From positions 60,001 to 124,000 of the forward strand of contig JAJEKV010000377.1 in the NCBI GenBank assembly GCA_021234155.1: a stretch of 64,000 bases of DNA. The letters run 5' to 3'. The position numbers and the translations under genes are program-made. The stretch comes from Isoetes taiwanensis (Eukaryota > Streptophyta > Lycopodiopsida > Isoetales > Isoetaceae). Below the pieces are notes generated by a model that was not told the origin of the DNA, ran no database searches, and worked only from the letters and a program-made list of their open reading frames with translations. Of the stretch, positions 11,206 through 24,386 are shown in pieces (position 1 is the first letter of the stretch; every line of letters begins with the position of its first letter).

Positions 11206-12417
11206 ACTGGTCTGATTGAAGCATTGGCCTTTTTATTACCATCCGACAAGCTGTGTCCCAGTTTTCCCAATAAGTACCAAGGACAAAGTTGTTGCAAAGG
11301 CTTGAAGGTACTATACATTTATGTCATATGCTTGGTATTATAATCATAATCTACAGTCCAATTATCTGGCCAGTTCATTTGGATGTTCCGTGCACTAGAG
11401 ATTTGTGTGTCTTTGTTAAAATGCGCTGCAAAGATACTTTGAGATTTTTTCTTCAATGGTCTAGGGAACTTTAAACTTTTTCTGTTGGACTAATGTTTCT
11501 ATTTCTGCTTACTTTTACTTTTTTGCAGAATCCATTTGTTCAAAGTGGTTTGCTGGGATTTACTTACACAATTGATTTGGCTATGTGAAACTGAATTTTG
11601 ACCATATGTCTCTTTGTTTTGGTATTTATTTTCCTTAGATAGAAGTGGACGGAAGAGATGGCACTTTTTATGTGTTTTGTACACCTTCAGATTTACATTC
11701 CCCAACCATCTGGAAATGTCGCACATCCCATTTAGATTATTGAATGAGGATTTAGTGACGACCACAGATCTGTAGATGCTTTTAGTTTGAGAAACCAAGA
11801 GTGATACTTGGATACTTCATAAATGTTCAATGATGTTTTTAGATCCATCTAAAGCTTTATGAAGTAAATGGGTGTGCTACCTTTCCATGTGCATTCAAGT
11901 TACAAAACTGTGTAGCAAGAATGATATTGTAATCTTTATATGCCAACGATTGTTCTGAAGTGAGGCATAAGCAATGATCTGGCTGGAATATAAAGGGTTC
12001 AATTCCCTTGCGTTAGTGGAAAATTAGAATGCAGGTTTACAGCTTATGGAGGTTGAATCTTCAACTGGGGTAGTGGCAAAGCATTGGTGATGGCATAAAA
12101 ATTTAATAACAATATTCTATAAAAGACCATATTTTTAAAACAATCACACAGTCTTTGAGCATTTGAAACGTTTACAAAACAAAGCAATCCTCTTTCTATA
12201 ATTCTCTTTCTGCCCGAGCATAATCTTAATCTGGTAGCACACCCATTTACTTAATTAGAGGCCCGAGCATGAAAGTTGGAATCGGGGCTTTCTAATTTGG
12301 ATTGCTTCTGCATTGGCTACGCTGGGACTGGAGAGGCAATGGGCAATCTATCACCACGTTCAATCCTTTAAACACTCAGGTGCTATTGAGTTGAGCTAAT
12401 ATTGTAAAGGAACTCTG
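11206..12417. other. Unassigned Helitron interior
   Basis: AT-rich DNA with short frames only. No recognisable gene, RNA or terminus. Confidence 0.4.
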
Positions 12418-12585
12418 CAATGGCATCCGCTCCTTGATGTATACGAAGTGGGCAACAAAAATGGCATCCGCGTCTTGATACGAAGTGGGCAACAAAAATG
12501 GCATCCGCGTCTTGATGATGTATTGGAAGTGGCAACAACAATGGCATCTGTGCCCTGCACAATGTATTGAAAGTGGGCAATAACA
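12418..12585 (+). repeat. Short tandem array built on AATGGCATCCG
   Basis: Four imperfect units of about 42-56 bp start at AATGGCATCCG (or AATGGCATCTG) around 12419, 12459, 12498 and 12540. Each also carries GAAGTGGGCAA (or GAAGTGGCAA). Confidence 0.8.
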
Positions 12586-13727
12586 AGATTTTAAGGAACT
12601 AAAACAAAGGGAAAATAATCGCTAATTGAATCTGCCTTATTGTGTTCTCAAAGTTGGCTTTGGCAAGGTTTTATTTAGCTAGGCATATTAGAACTTCTAC
12701 TGAAGGTAACAATAAAAGGCACTAGTAGAAGTTATTTCTATCAAAATCATTTTGGGCTCCCTTCTTTCAATTGTAGTATTGCATGCCTTGAAACTGCAAA
12801 ATGCTAGTTTCTGAAGGATGCTTTGGCACTGATCAGACTTCATATATTCCCTTATAGAATATGGGCATCCATAAAACAAAGTTGGCACATCATGTTTTTT
12901 GATAAAGACACAATTTATATGATTCAAAGTGATCGTTAGAACATTGCTCACAAAATGTTTATCCAATAAAACATATACAAATTAGACCATATGAATAACA
13001 TTTGTCTTTATTCCTCTAACTTAGAGCTAGATGTATCTCGTCAGAATGTACCTCTTCATAAAACGTGATGATGTTCTATAGCCAAAAGACAATAATTTAC
13101 CATCAATTTGTGGATGCTAGCGTTGACGATTATGACAAACTACAAAGAATGTGTTTCTTTGGCTAACTTGTAGACGACGACGCACTTGAAAGGATCAACA
13201 GTTGATCAGATCAGAGGCTGCATTACTTGTAACTCAATGTAACAAAACGTCAAACATTAAGCAAATATAAAGGTGCAAAAGTTATAGTATCAAAAATCAC
13301 GAATTGGAATTAAGTAACAAGCTACAACTATAAAATAGTGCCAACAACAAGCATTTTAGTTTGAAAACACTAAAGGTGAAAACACTAAATGGTACTAATG
13401 TTTCACCCCATGATCCTTATCCAGGGGGCTGATATTTGTTTATAGTTCATTGTCACAAATGCCAAATTACATTTGCTTCATTCCTTTTGCTTTTGTTCTG
13501 GCAATCTAAGATATCACGTGAAAACGGAAGTGTCAGCTCCATATCAAATCATAAATAGTGTTTCAGTCAATTTGCTTGTATCATGCTCTAGCTTCTCTCC
13601 TCTGTACATAAATCCTTGCATGCAAACTGCTTGAACACATCACCAAGAATTTTGCAGAAGGAACAAAGCATGTATTTCTTCCCTTGAAAACCAATCCTAG
13701 TAGTAATGATTGTACTAGCCTATTGTA
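12586..13727. other. Unassigned AT-rich DNA
   Basis: No coding sequence or named repeat seen. Confidence 0.4.
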
Positions 13728-13795
13728 TGGGTCCCATGACGTATTGGTCTCCGTGGACGTTAAAAAAACTATTCTATTCTATTCTATTCTATTCT
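13728..13795 (+). mobile_element. LINE 3' tail fragment, (ATTCT)n
   Basis: A very short remnant: TGGGTCCCATGACGTATTGG and CTCCGTGGAC, the last bases of the 3' UTR shared with the 5632-7990 LINE, followed by at least five ATTCT units. The element is truncated almost to its tail. Confidence 0.75.
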
Positions 13796-13797
13796 TC

Positions 13798-14973
13798 CAA
13801 AGGCAACATGCTATTGCTATACATGTCACAGGCCATATTCAAATTTAGATCATATAGCTGAGTAGTTTGTTCTTAAAAGCATGATACTTGTAGTTGTTTG
13901 TTGAAGGTTCACCGTCACAAACAATCAAAGTCTCTAATGTGTTGTCACACTCCTTTTCTTCTGGTATTCAACCTACTATTCAATACTATAAGCATGTTAA
14001 CGTATAGAATTAAACAAGAATGGCCATGAATGAAGCTTAGCTACATTGTATGAATAACTCTCTTACCTAGTTATTTTCTAGATTCGGTGAAAGGGTGATA
14101 GAAGTCTCTCTCTAATTGAAGTCATTTGCTTTAGAGGTATCAAACAAAAGATTGGAAATTTCGTCACATTGTTATAGAGCACTTCACAGAAATAGCTCTT
14201 AACTCATTTGCAATTTTAGGGGCAATTTGGGGCATCAACTTCCTGAATCATTCTCTTGAATATCTAAAGAATACAAACTTAAACAACATAAAAGGACATT
14301 TAGATCATGCCGAGGATTGTGCTATACGAGTGTTGAATGTAAAGAGAAAGTGGAATGCAACAAAGTCTATGTCAAGGCATGCATGAGCTTTTAATGCATC
14401 TCCAAAATCAACACTAGAGAATTGTGTCTGCTCAGAGGCAATGAACATCAATTGTAATTGAGTTAAATGACAATTTTAAGCTTCAAGTTGTAACCAGACA
14501 AGAGCTTGCCTGCAAATGACTCACCTGATATGGTTGCCTGAAAAAGAGTAGCCATACCGCAATGAAGCAAGAGCAATATCGCAAAATCCTGGAGTGCTGC
14601 CACTAAAAACTGATCCTTCAATTTTGCTTTGAGGTCAATCCAATATTATAGCATTCTCCGCAAGGTCTTTGCCTGGCTTCTCCTTTCCTTGAGCATTGTC
14701 TCTCATTGATTTGAAAGCAGAATCCACAAACTAAAAATTTTCAAAAATAGCAAGGGCAGATTTAAGTTAGCACTGTAAAACAGAGGTCATCCACCAACCT
14801 TGGCACAAACTTACATTGCAGACCAACCTTGGCACAAGCTTTAGCCAGTGCTTTGTCTAACTCTTCAACACCTATGTTTTTATCAAATGTTGTATTGAAG
14901 CATATGTTTTGTTTTTATATTCATTCCTTACATGTGTCATACTGCCAATGATATTACTTGATTAATTAAAACT
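13798..14973. other. Unassigned AT-rich DNA
   Basis: No gene or named repeat seen. Confidence 0.4.
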
Positions 14974-17800
14974 CCCTACCGGGCCTACAACCTTTCCTCA
15001 AATTCTAGCCTATCCACATGTAATTTCCATGTCATCAAAATCTTTTGTGGCTTATTTTGCATATCAGATCTCCGCTTTTGCAAATCTAAGGCCAGGGAAA
15101 TTAGAAAATCCACCGAAAACAAGGTGCTGCGCACAGAGGGTTGCCTTCCATGGCCAGAGGGTGAAGTGGCTTAACTCCTCCTGCTTTTGGGCCTTTATGA
15201 ATAACCATGTTACTCGTGTTGCTGACATGTCATTTGGAGGCACATAGAATGAATGCTTCATGCCCCATAATGCCATTGGCCTTAGGAAGCACTTGCACTT
15301 AGGATTGTTTTTCTATATAATATGTCAATCATCCATGAACACATGTATGAAACACAATACAATATTGTCAATTCAATTCCCCTCAATAACATTAATTGGA
15401 TTGTGCATTGATCTCAAATGTTCACCTCTAAAACCATCTATTACCAAAACCAAGAAATTTGGAGCAGAAGGATTTGCACTTTGACTGCAACAATAGCACT
15501 AACATAGCCATAGCACTTGGGGACTCTTACCTCCTTACCTCCACCAAGTGTATCATACATAATAAAGGTTTGAAACCATGATCACTAACCTTGAGGCATG
15601 CCCCTTACCTAAACACCATAACCACTAAGGCTAGGCAACAAGATATATAGAACATAAAAGAATATTACATAGGTAGCCAATCTATTCATGGGGCGACTCG
15701 TACCTCCACCATGAATAGAGGGGCACCAAAAACATACAAAAAGATCATACCACCACCTCCAAGGGGGGCCTAATACCACATACGCGATTGAGCCCTCAAA
15801 CTAAAGCCCCTAAACATTGGGACCAATGCCCTTAACCCATTAAGGCAAGGGGGATTAGTAGAAAGAACACCAACCTCTATAGAGGGATAATTTGGAAAAA
15901 ACGGCTAGGGGGATTCATACCTCCACCTCGGCCAAAAATACATGTCAACATCCACTAGGACCATAAAACAACTTTACATTGGAAACCTAACATTGTTTAA
16001 ATTGGAAATCTTGCCTTAAAAAAGTTATCACCATAAAAGAAGCAGGGGTAGGTAGACTCGTGCAGCAATAAAAAGACCTTATCAGGTTGTCAGCATACGA
16101 AAAAATGATGGCAGGAGGTCCAGCTGGCAGTACGAAACTGGCAAGGAGTGATGGGCCTTACGCTTTTTCATTTGTCACCTGGGGCGCCATGGCCATGGCG
16201 ACGAGTCCTGTTCCGGTGCATTCAGAATTGAAGCTGCAGCTATGGCGGCTTCCTCCGATCACCAATCTGCTCCATGCAGCCTGCATGTGTACTAGCCTTG
16301 CATGTCCATTTCGGCCTTTTGCATGTCTCAATGCATGTCTACTTCCTTATAAAACTGAGACTTCAAATCCGGCCTGGATTTCCAAAAGAAAGGGATCTTA
16401 AGCAATGAGCGATGGAGTTCGGCGCTTTCAAATAAGGTAGATCCACTCTTCTATTTAACTTATTGAATGAGAATCTCTGATGAAATCTTTGTTTTGAACA
16501 GGTGATCCACCTCATGCATCTGTACAGGTTCTGGATTATTATGCAAAGGCAAAGAACCTTGATGATGCGCTTAGATTCATTCATGCTTTCCCTTTTTTTT
16601 CAGAGATGCCTGAAGCAAACTCCATGGTCTCCATCGGACGCCCACTCCAGTCTATGATCGCCTTAGACTCAACAAATAGAGCATCTCTGTAACTTTTTGC
16701 TCTGTTCCTCTCCGATGCTATAAGCTCAAGCTGAGCTCTGTTACTGAGGCCATTGCCGCTGGACTAGAAGGCTGGTTTGTAAGCAGCTACTGCGATGGAA
16801 TCAACAAATAAGATTTTCCTGGGTTTTTTATGCTATCGCCATTTTTAAAAAGATTACTCTGGTTATAATTATTGCATGCAGCTATGGCGATGGAAACCTC
16901 CTATTCTGATCCTACTTCTCTCAATATTCCTTCTCTCAATATTCCTTTCTCATGCCGGAATACATGTCGGAAAGCAAGTTTGAACGAGGTTTCCCCGAAA
17001 CGATGATCTTCCCTTTATCGAATGCTGATAAAGCCCTTTTGTTGTGATTCTTATTGTGATTTTTTCCCATTTTAGATAAAATTCCAGAGTTCTAAGTTAT
17101 ATGGGCGATGTAGTCCGGCACTTCAGATAAGTAGAAAACAGGGGTAAACTTCTGCAAGGCGGATTTCCCTTGAGCTTATCATAAAAACAGGGGCAATAGC
17201 AGATAAGGCATTTCCACCCTGTTTTCTTCGATATCATTCCATTGAGGTATTTCTCATCCCTTTGCATGCAGATGTGTCGGAGAAAAGAGCTCTCAGCCAC
17301 AAACTTCAGAAAAAAGCTCTCATCTTATCCGGCACACATGATTTAAGTAATCTCTCCAACCCATGGTCTCCCTAGTTAACATCTTGCAGGCATAACCTTC
17401 GAGTGCCATGCCTGAATTGCATGATTACGCCAACTTCTCCTCCATGGGCTTCTGGAAAAAGCATCCCGCATCCTCCATAACACAAAGCATGAGTTCCACT
17501 GATAACTCATGATTTATGACCTGTAAAAAAACCCCTTCTGTGCAAGCCTGATCTACCACCATTTACTCTGTTTCGCTGCATTTGCATCATCAGATTGGAG
17601 CGTCAGTCAACCAGTTACCCGGTTGAAACATCCTTGATCCAGCACGCAGGTAACCGCCAGTTTACAGGGAACAGCAGGTTTTTAGCAGTCACCAGCATAT
17701 TCTATGTATATTCCAGCATATACTTAGGATATGCCACAAACCCATACAAACGAGGGTTTGCCCCCTTAGGGGCAACCCAAAAATAGACACGAGATGGAAA
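14974..17800 (+). repeat. Possible long copy of the dispersed repeat at 9765
   Basis: The left border (14974-15030) matches 9765-9820. The right border (about 17781-17800, AAAAATAGACACGAGAT) matches 9906-9922. Between them are about 2.7 kb of unassigned sequence, including short proline/leucine-rich frames near 16087-16401 that match nothing I know. The grouping as one element is inferred from the two borders only. Confidence 0.3.
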
Positions 17801-19431
17801 ATGTCAGGAGGACATAACTTATTCTTGCGTTATTGCATCATCGAGCTTGCTTGTGCGATTGATTTCGCTCTCCGGAAAGAAGCATAGAGGCCAACCATTC
17901 TGGTAAAGGCCTCTTTTTTTTCTTTTCTTTTCTCTTCTCTTTGCCGAGGTCTGGTGATAGCGCTTGGCCGCCCCTGACGCTGGCTGTGGCACTTAGCACC
18001 CTCCTTTTTTTTCCTTTTTTTTTTCCTTTACTTTTTTTCCTTGGCTACGGCGGGGCTCCAGAGCTTTGGCAATGACGCTTTCTGAGCTCATCGAGGCTTT
18101 CTGAGCTCTCTAGGTCTTTGATGTTTCTTGCAGTTATTTCTTTGTCTTCCTCTCATTCTTTGTCGTTCAATGCAGTTATGCAAAGCCTCCATATTCAACA
18201 GCGAGTAATCTACATTAGATCCTGCATTCCTTTAAGTTCTGCATTGTTTTAGCCTTATAAATGCGTCATGGGGTTTTTTAGAACCGTGCTGCAGACCATG
18301 GACATTGTTTTAGCCTTCATTTTTCGTGTTTCGTTAAGCTCTGTAAGTATCGAAAACCCGAAATGATTTTCCATATTGTGCTTCAGAGTTTTTGGAGCTT
18401 TACGGCATAGTCCAGATGCATTTCTGCTAGCGTAAGCAAGTGCAAACTTTCAAGAAGCCATGAGCTAATTTGTGTAACCCTCTAAAATGTTGAGTCGGAA
18501 TATCCAAGTAGTAAAATCAAGCCTTACAGCAGTGGAAAAAAGCGGAAGACTTAGGCTTTCAGGATAAGCTTCACGACCTTGAAAATGGTCCGATGCTTGA
18601 AGCCCTATCATGTTTTGAAGGCACGTTAATTTTGCATTTTTACAATGTTAGCATTGTGGACTTATCTAATTCCACATTGCGTGCTTTAGAAGCTTTTCAG
18701 AAGTAGGATGTGAAGCTTGCTCGTTTTCTAGTTTATAACTGCTTTTTAATCCTGTTAGCGGATCTCTTCTTATGCAAAGGTATAAGCGTAGCACAAAGAC
18801 TCTTTGGAGAAGAAAAGTAGCCGCTTCTGGCTTACGCTCAGCATGAAGACAAGGAGAACATGTATGAACCAGCAACCTCGGCAGCTGGACCTTGCTGTAT
18901 TGAAGGATTCTTCTATTATGAACAAGGTAAGATTTGAAATCTTGGTTTAGAATTTAATCTTGCTTTTGTTTATTCTGTTCTTATGCACATCTTTGATCTC
19001 AGAATGTTGCATCTATGCATGGGTTCTCCTGATATATTTTAGAATTTCTATATTTGTTTGTTTCAATCTGATTAAGAACCTTGTTCTACTTTACCTGCTG
19101 AGGAGCATTACCATCAAGATTCTATCTTGCGCCTTAGAAATGGTCTTTTATGTCGTAATTTAATCTAAAAACTAATTTTTTTGCTAATGTCATTATAATG
19201 TATGGCAAGAGTGTTATATTCACTGTTGTCACTTAGAATGCCTAGAACTGTACCTGGCATGTCAAAGCAAAGTTGTCATAATGTTTATTTTTCTTTCGCA
19301 ATCAACCTTCATATGTGTGCAGGTTCTTTTTCCTACATACAAAAGGAAGGCATAGTAGTGAACCATCTTGGGAACCATTGGACAAGTTGTTTGAAGTTGT
19401 TTGAGAGTAGGCAGGCAGCTGAAACAGTAAG
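17801..19431. other. Unassigned Helitron interior
   Basis: T- and C-rich runs at 17905-18045. A possible spliced exon ends at a GTAAG donor near 18927, but its peptide is not recognisable. No gene is supported. Confidence 0.35.
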
Positions 19432-19715
19432 TCTCTCATCTATGAGCAACTTCAAGGAAACTATACATGCTACAACTTTATTAGAGATTTACCATTAAAG
19501 ATTCTGGAATAAATGATTTTTATCGAATCATTTGAAACATGCACTCAACTTTGTATTTGTGAGAAAAATAAGTTCTCTCATCTATGAGCAACTTCAAGGA
19601 ATTTGTATATGCTACAATGGCATGAAAGTTTCACTCGCAAAGATTCTAGAAAGAATGTTTTCTACCTCTAATTATGCAGCTTTATCTCATTATTTGAACC
19701 TGCACTCAAATTTGT
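19432..19715 (+). repeat. Tandem duplication, about 142 bp
   Basis: TCTCTCATCTATGAGCAACT at 19432 recurs at 19574. The following sequence (ATGCTACAA, AGATTCT, TTTGAAACATGCACTCAA or its variant) continues in parallel to about 19715. Confidence 0.8.
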
Positions 19716-21300
19716 CTCTCTTAAAATGCTGCGATTTTTCTTTTAGGCACATGCTACAAAGGTTCCTAGTGCATATGTTATATGGTGCACAGATTCCTTA
19801 GTTAGAAGCTTGAATATGCTCTTGAGATCTTCAAGCCTGCTTCAGAGCTGAAATCAATCTCTTAGAACTCCAGATTATATATTATGCTAGACCTAGGAAC
19901 ATAGAAGAGGGTTTTCAGCTTTTTGAACAAATGGCATTGACCTTGAAACTATTTAAATAGATAACAACAAAGAATGTAGTCCTTAACAGCAACACTAAAA
20001 CAATAAGAACATTGCTAGAATATTAGCCTCATATTCTTGCCATTTGAGCTTTGGCAAATGAGCTTCTCTTCAAATTTGCAAGTAGTCTATGCAAATGACG
20101 CTCGCTTACCCTCAAGGAAAGCGAATGAAACACCTGAAAGTTATTAGAACTTGTGTGTTTTAAGCTACTCAAGTCTTGATTATCCGAATCTTTAGGATAT
20201 TGGCTGTCACAAGCTTCAATAATAGCCAGAAAACAGGCGTGAGAAGCCTACATTGTATGTTCTTTGATCCAAGTCCAATGTTCTCCATATTTCTTTTTTC
20301 AATAGCGAGTGACTCATTAAAATGTTCTTGCTATAACTTTGGAACTGTTGACATCTTGCTTGAGAGCCTAAGATGTGTAACAACATCTTTATACTTCCTC
20401 TGATTTTTGTGGAAAAGGAGGAAAGATCCTGGTAAAGTACTTTGTGTCCATGTCAATATTAATATTGACAATATCAAATGGATTTTCTCAATGTTCTGCG
20501 CAAATATATTGTTCCTATTCTCAATTTCTTACATGTATATAATATTTCCAATGACATTGTTCAATGAACAACTGAAACTAAAATTCCAGATACTTCTTCA
20601 ATCGGATACTTAGCTCCAAGCAAATACTGTCATCTAACTACGCAAAGTAAAACCAAGAAATATTGCTTCTTCGAATGAAATACAAAGGGGAAGGATTAGC
20701 CACCAACTGCACTCTAATGACACCAAGCTTGAATAAAGCTTAACAAGTCTTACCTTGCTAAAGCCTTCTGGTGTGCTTTTTGCTAGTTCCCTTTTTTATT
20801 TTGATTAAGGTTTTCTGCAGTTCCTGCGAGTCTAAAGCCATGATTCTGGATTAAATATTAACGATGGCTATGCATCAGGTCTGCAAGGCCTGCATTCTTG
20901 GCTGAGTTAGCAACATTCAAAAGCGGGACATTGTTGCCTATTAATTTTCTATTGTTGCGGTAAGCGAAATGGTAAGTGGAGATGGGTGTGGTGTTCTATT
21001 CATGGATTATTTCACTCTTTGTAGAGCAAGATGAGCTTCAATTTGTATGTCCTAGAGGTTGATTGTGGTTTGTTTGTGGTCCTTATAAAAACTCAAAGCT
21101 GCATGTTTGCAACATATGATCTTTTAGGAAAAACAATATATGCCTCATTGCTTTGCCCTTTCTATATCTTTTATTGAAAGATCTATGTCATGCAAATGTT
21201 GAAACATCTATGGTATTGCATGTAATAGTTAATACATATAAGCATATTGGCAACATCAGCTCTATGTGCAATAAGCGAACAAGTAAGCAGGCATGTCCTT
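19716..21300. other. Unassigned Helitron interior
   Basis: AT-rich with small chance frames. Nothing recognised. Confidence 0.4.
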
Positions 21301-21308
21301 ACAATCAG

Positions 21309-21700
21309 GATGAAGTTTACTAAATCTATTTTGAAAAAGATAAGATAAGACATTACCAACTATAAGTTTTGAACCTAAGCAACACTTCCATTTTGAAAAA
21401 GGAAAATTTTAAAGCAACACAAACTATAGGTTTTGAACTTAAGCAACTATTTATACGGGAGTTAAACATTCTACCAAGCAAAGCTTATAACAATATAAAC
21501 AACAGTTTAGCAACATGCAAAAAGCAACCCTTTACAAGTGGACAAGCAGACGTCCATACAACCAACAATGAAGGTTACCAACAATGAAGTTTACTAAATC
21601 CATTTTGAAAAAAGAAAAAATTAAGCGATATAACACAATTTACAAGTTCCGAACTTATGCCCAGCAACCGTAACTGTAACTAATGGGGTTGAACATCATA
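21309..21700 (+). repeat. Degenerate internal repeats near a Helitron 3' end
   Basis: GAAGTTTACTAAATC followed by CATTTTGAAAAA occurs at about 21311 and 21587, and related AACTATAGGTTTTGAACTTAAGC-type blocks at about 21358 and 21420. A hairpin-less relative of the Helitron terminus (ATGCCCAGCAACCG) sits at about 21658. This may be the decayed end of an older copy. Confidence 0.5.
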
Positions 21701-21820
21701 CCAAGCAAAACCTATAATAATATATCCAAACAACCCCTTATAGCCCAACACTGCTGGACTTGATCGTTTGTTTATAAGTTGAATGATTAGATAGCTAACC
21801 CTATACATCTAACAAACCCA

Positions 21821-21849
21821 GCCCATCAACGATGGGCACCATAACTAGT
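21821..21849 (+). other. Helitron 3' terminus with compensated hairpin
   Basis: GCCCATC, loop AAC, GATGGGC, then ACCATAA and CTAGT. Compared with the other family members, one base pair of the stem has changed on both sides, which keeps pairing. Confidence 0.75.
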
Positions 21850-21879
21850 ACTAAGTAGAAGGTTTGGTTTGACCATTTA

Positions 21880-22015
21880 TGACTATGCCCTTCGGGGCAT
21901 GATATACTGGCAGGATCTTAAACCACCACATTCGAGGTCATGGGTTCAAACCTGGCCAATATTGGTCTAGTAACAAGGACTTTAAAAATCCATTGCCCCG
22001 AGGTCACAAGTTCAA
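21880..22015 (+). repeat. tRNA-derived SINE-like remnant
   Basis: GGGTTCAAACCTGG near 21951 fits a pol III B box (GGTTCRANNCC). About 30 bp upstream, ACTGGCAGGATCTTAAACC resembles a SINE/tRNA A-box region. The wording CATTCGAGGTCATGGGTTC is typical of plant SINEs. No full body or tail was delimited. Confidence 0.4.
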
Positions 22016-22018
22016 CTA

Positions 22019-22138
22019 CGACCAACCGTTCCTATGGTAGAGACCTTAAACCTACCATATGTACTCGATAATCACATGCGACCAACCGTTCCTATGGTAG
22101 AGACCTTAAACCTACCATATGTACTCGATAATCACATG
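22019..22138 (+). repeat. Exact 60-bp tandem duplication
   Basis: The 60 bases beginning CGACCAACCGTTCCTATGGT at 22019 are repeated from 22079 without visible change. The next stretch (22139-22300) is unassigned and is followed by the L1 target site. Confidence 0.95.
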
Positions 22139-22676
22139 CAAAGCAACTCCTAACATATCGAGCCTAGGTAGTGGATTGGCTTCCATGTGATATGCAATGT
22201 AATATGTACTCATGATAGCAATCCTGATGATATGATAGACTATAGATCATGATGTGATGATGAAAATGTACTCATCATAACTACAACAATCTTCATGATA
22301 AGTTGGAAAAAAAGTCGCAGGTAGGGCGCCGTACTTTGCCGGAGCAATCTTTGAGCGGCCATAACTTTGGCGTTCGGGGTCAGAAACCGTTGGAAAGCTC
22401 TCTTCGAGCCCTTTCCATTGGTATATTATATGAATGCTTTTACAGAAGTTTACTGGTGAAAGTCAAGGGTCTTTCAGTTTCGGCCATATTCCAGAATCTT
22501 GCCTGAAATCCTCTGAGGATTGGAGGTAGTAGCATGGTTGATTAGGCTCAGTGGAGCAACCTGCACTATTCTCTTGGGTGTATCTCTGTGTTTTAGGGGT
22601 TTTGTTGTAGCGGGGGTTTTCCATAACAGGGTGTGGCGTAGGTTTTGGTGAAGGGGTTTTCACTTCAGATGTCTCA

Positions 22677-24380
22677 ATGTCTGAATCTTCTATCAAGGAT
22701 AATGTTCGGTGGAAGGATTTAGCACGAAAGTCTGACTTACGGTCTCTGAGTCAAATGGAGAAGGCTGGTGGGTTTCCAGAAAATTTTTGCTCTTATACTC
22801 CTTTAGGCTCAAGCCATGCAGGTGAAGTAGCAAAGATGCATAAGCAGGTAAATACATCAACTGTTTCAGTTGCAAAGGCATTGCAACCCCTGAAATCTCT
22901 GTTTACAGTGACTGAGGAAGTAAATAAAATGACAAATGATAAAATAGTGGGCAAAACAAGTATGGAGGTCCTAGCCAATGTTTCTGAGGATTTTCCATGT
23001 GCTGAGGCTTTACAGGTGGAGAACGGAGATGCTGAGGCACCTAAAGCTACTGAAAGTAATCATGATGGGTTTGTAGATTTGAGGTCTAATCCTGTTCGCC
23101 AAGATCCTCCAAATGCTTGGAGATCAAACGACACAGTTAACAGATTGAGCAATGCTCATTTCAGTAGTTGGGTGCGTAAAGATCTTGCTCATAATTATCA
23201 AAGTTCACGTGTGCAGGAAGCGCTTACTTTCTTGGATCAGGGTAATAAGCAGGATTTTTTTGAAGTGTTGAAAGAGAGGAAAGGGGAGTTTTCACATTCT
23301 GGTTGTGTGGAGGACTTTGTTCAAGGCATTAATGGTAATGTTGCTGGAAAATAAGTTTGTGGCGTACCAATTATCGAAGTGGATCAATTGGAGCATCGAA
23401 AGTGTGTGGCTAAACTGGTGGCACATTCTGTAATTGGGTACTATGCTGGAAATTATTTTAATTCTACTAAAATTACTGGATGGATTGGTTCTATGCTCAG
23501 AAGGATGTCTATTGCACCTTTTAATTCTTTCAAAGTGTTAGGCAATAATTTCTTTTTGCTGGGGTTTGACGACGAAGCGCCTGTTAATAGATTGACTTCA
23601 AGAGGTGTTTTCTCAATAGGAGGCTCATGTGTCATTTTTCAGCATTATTCACCAGGCTTTTCTGCTGATAATCCTTATAAAGCAATGTTTGCCTTCTTTG
23701 GTTTCAAATTCATGGTTTGCCACCGGATCTATTGCTTCCAAAGTTCCTTATCTCTATTGCTAATGGTATTGGTAAGCATATATCTCATTCAATCCTCAGA
23801 GGTGCTCGTGTCTGTGTAGCATTACCAATGGATCAGAGTCTTCCTAAGGAGGTAATAGTGAAGAGTGGGGAGTTTTTCTCACGCTTTAACTTAGAGCTTT
23901 TGAATGGCAGTGAGTTAAAGTGTTGATTTCCTTCTTTGAAGATACTGGATGTAGATGTGCAGAAGGAATATCCCATTGGTGGTCAACAGCAAAATATGGA
24001 TATGTCTGCAACTCCTCCAGAAGTTGTTCCAGAGAATCTGGATGAAAAGTAGGTATCTGGTTTGCAAGAATGTGGAAAAGCTATAGAAGCAGTTCCAATG
24101 GTGGTTGATGAGGATGTTCATGATTCATCACCAGATGAAGAGATGGTCAAATGTTCCAATGATGAGTTGGCATGGCAAAGTCCTAGAAAGCGTAAAAGTA
24201 AAGCACGGGTGACGCATCACCTGGATAACGGTGATAACATAGAGTCAGGGGCTGGTGACGATTCATCTGAGGAGGAAGATAGGCACAAGGATACGGGTGA
24301 TATTAGTGCGCATAACCTGGACCAAACCTTGGTTTTATATAAGCCACAGGAAACTGAGTTAAAAGTGAGAAAAGTCTCAT
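22677..24380 (+). pseudogene. L1 ORF1 (DUF4283-like RNA-binding protein), broken
   Basis: The product of intact copies is the plant L1 ORF1 protein, thought to bind the element RNA. The first frame (22677-23354) gives a hydrophilic N-terminus. The next (23379-23819) contains VAHSVIGYYAGNYF, GNNFFLLGFDDEAP and GGSCVIFQHYSPGFS, in the order expected for the DUF4283 fold. It continues in a third frame (23717-23926) with GARVCVALPMDQSLPKEV, which matches the end of that domain. A fourth piece (24062-24380) is acidic and serine-rich, with a KRKSK basic patch. No CCHC zinc knuckle is seen. Stops at 23352 and frameshifts near 23740 and 23926 disable it. Confidence 0.75.
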
Positions 24381-24386
24381 CAAAAA

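Larger units (their letters stand above)
8265..21849 (+). mobile_element. Helitron-bounded block, 13.6 kb
   Basis: The left end TCCTTTATAATAAAATTTTAG at 8265, preceded by A, matches the 5' terminus of the minus-strand Helitron that starts at 61056. The subterminal region also shares GCCCTAGATCGG-like sequence near 8370. The right end at 21821-21849 is a hairpin (GCCCATC, AAC, GATGGGC) plus CTAGT. No other terminus of the family was seen between them, so pairing these two ends is the simplest reading. Such a length could also arise from an end belonging to a different copy. No Rep/helicase is present. The contents are repeats, a LINE tail and unassigned DNA; I recognise no captured gene. Confidence 0.5.

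Noticed and set aside
16087-16401. A 104-codon frame with several Met and Cys
   Set aside because: No domain, no homologous frame elsewhere in the window, and it lies in decayed repeat DNA.
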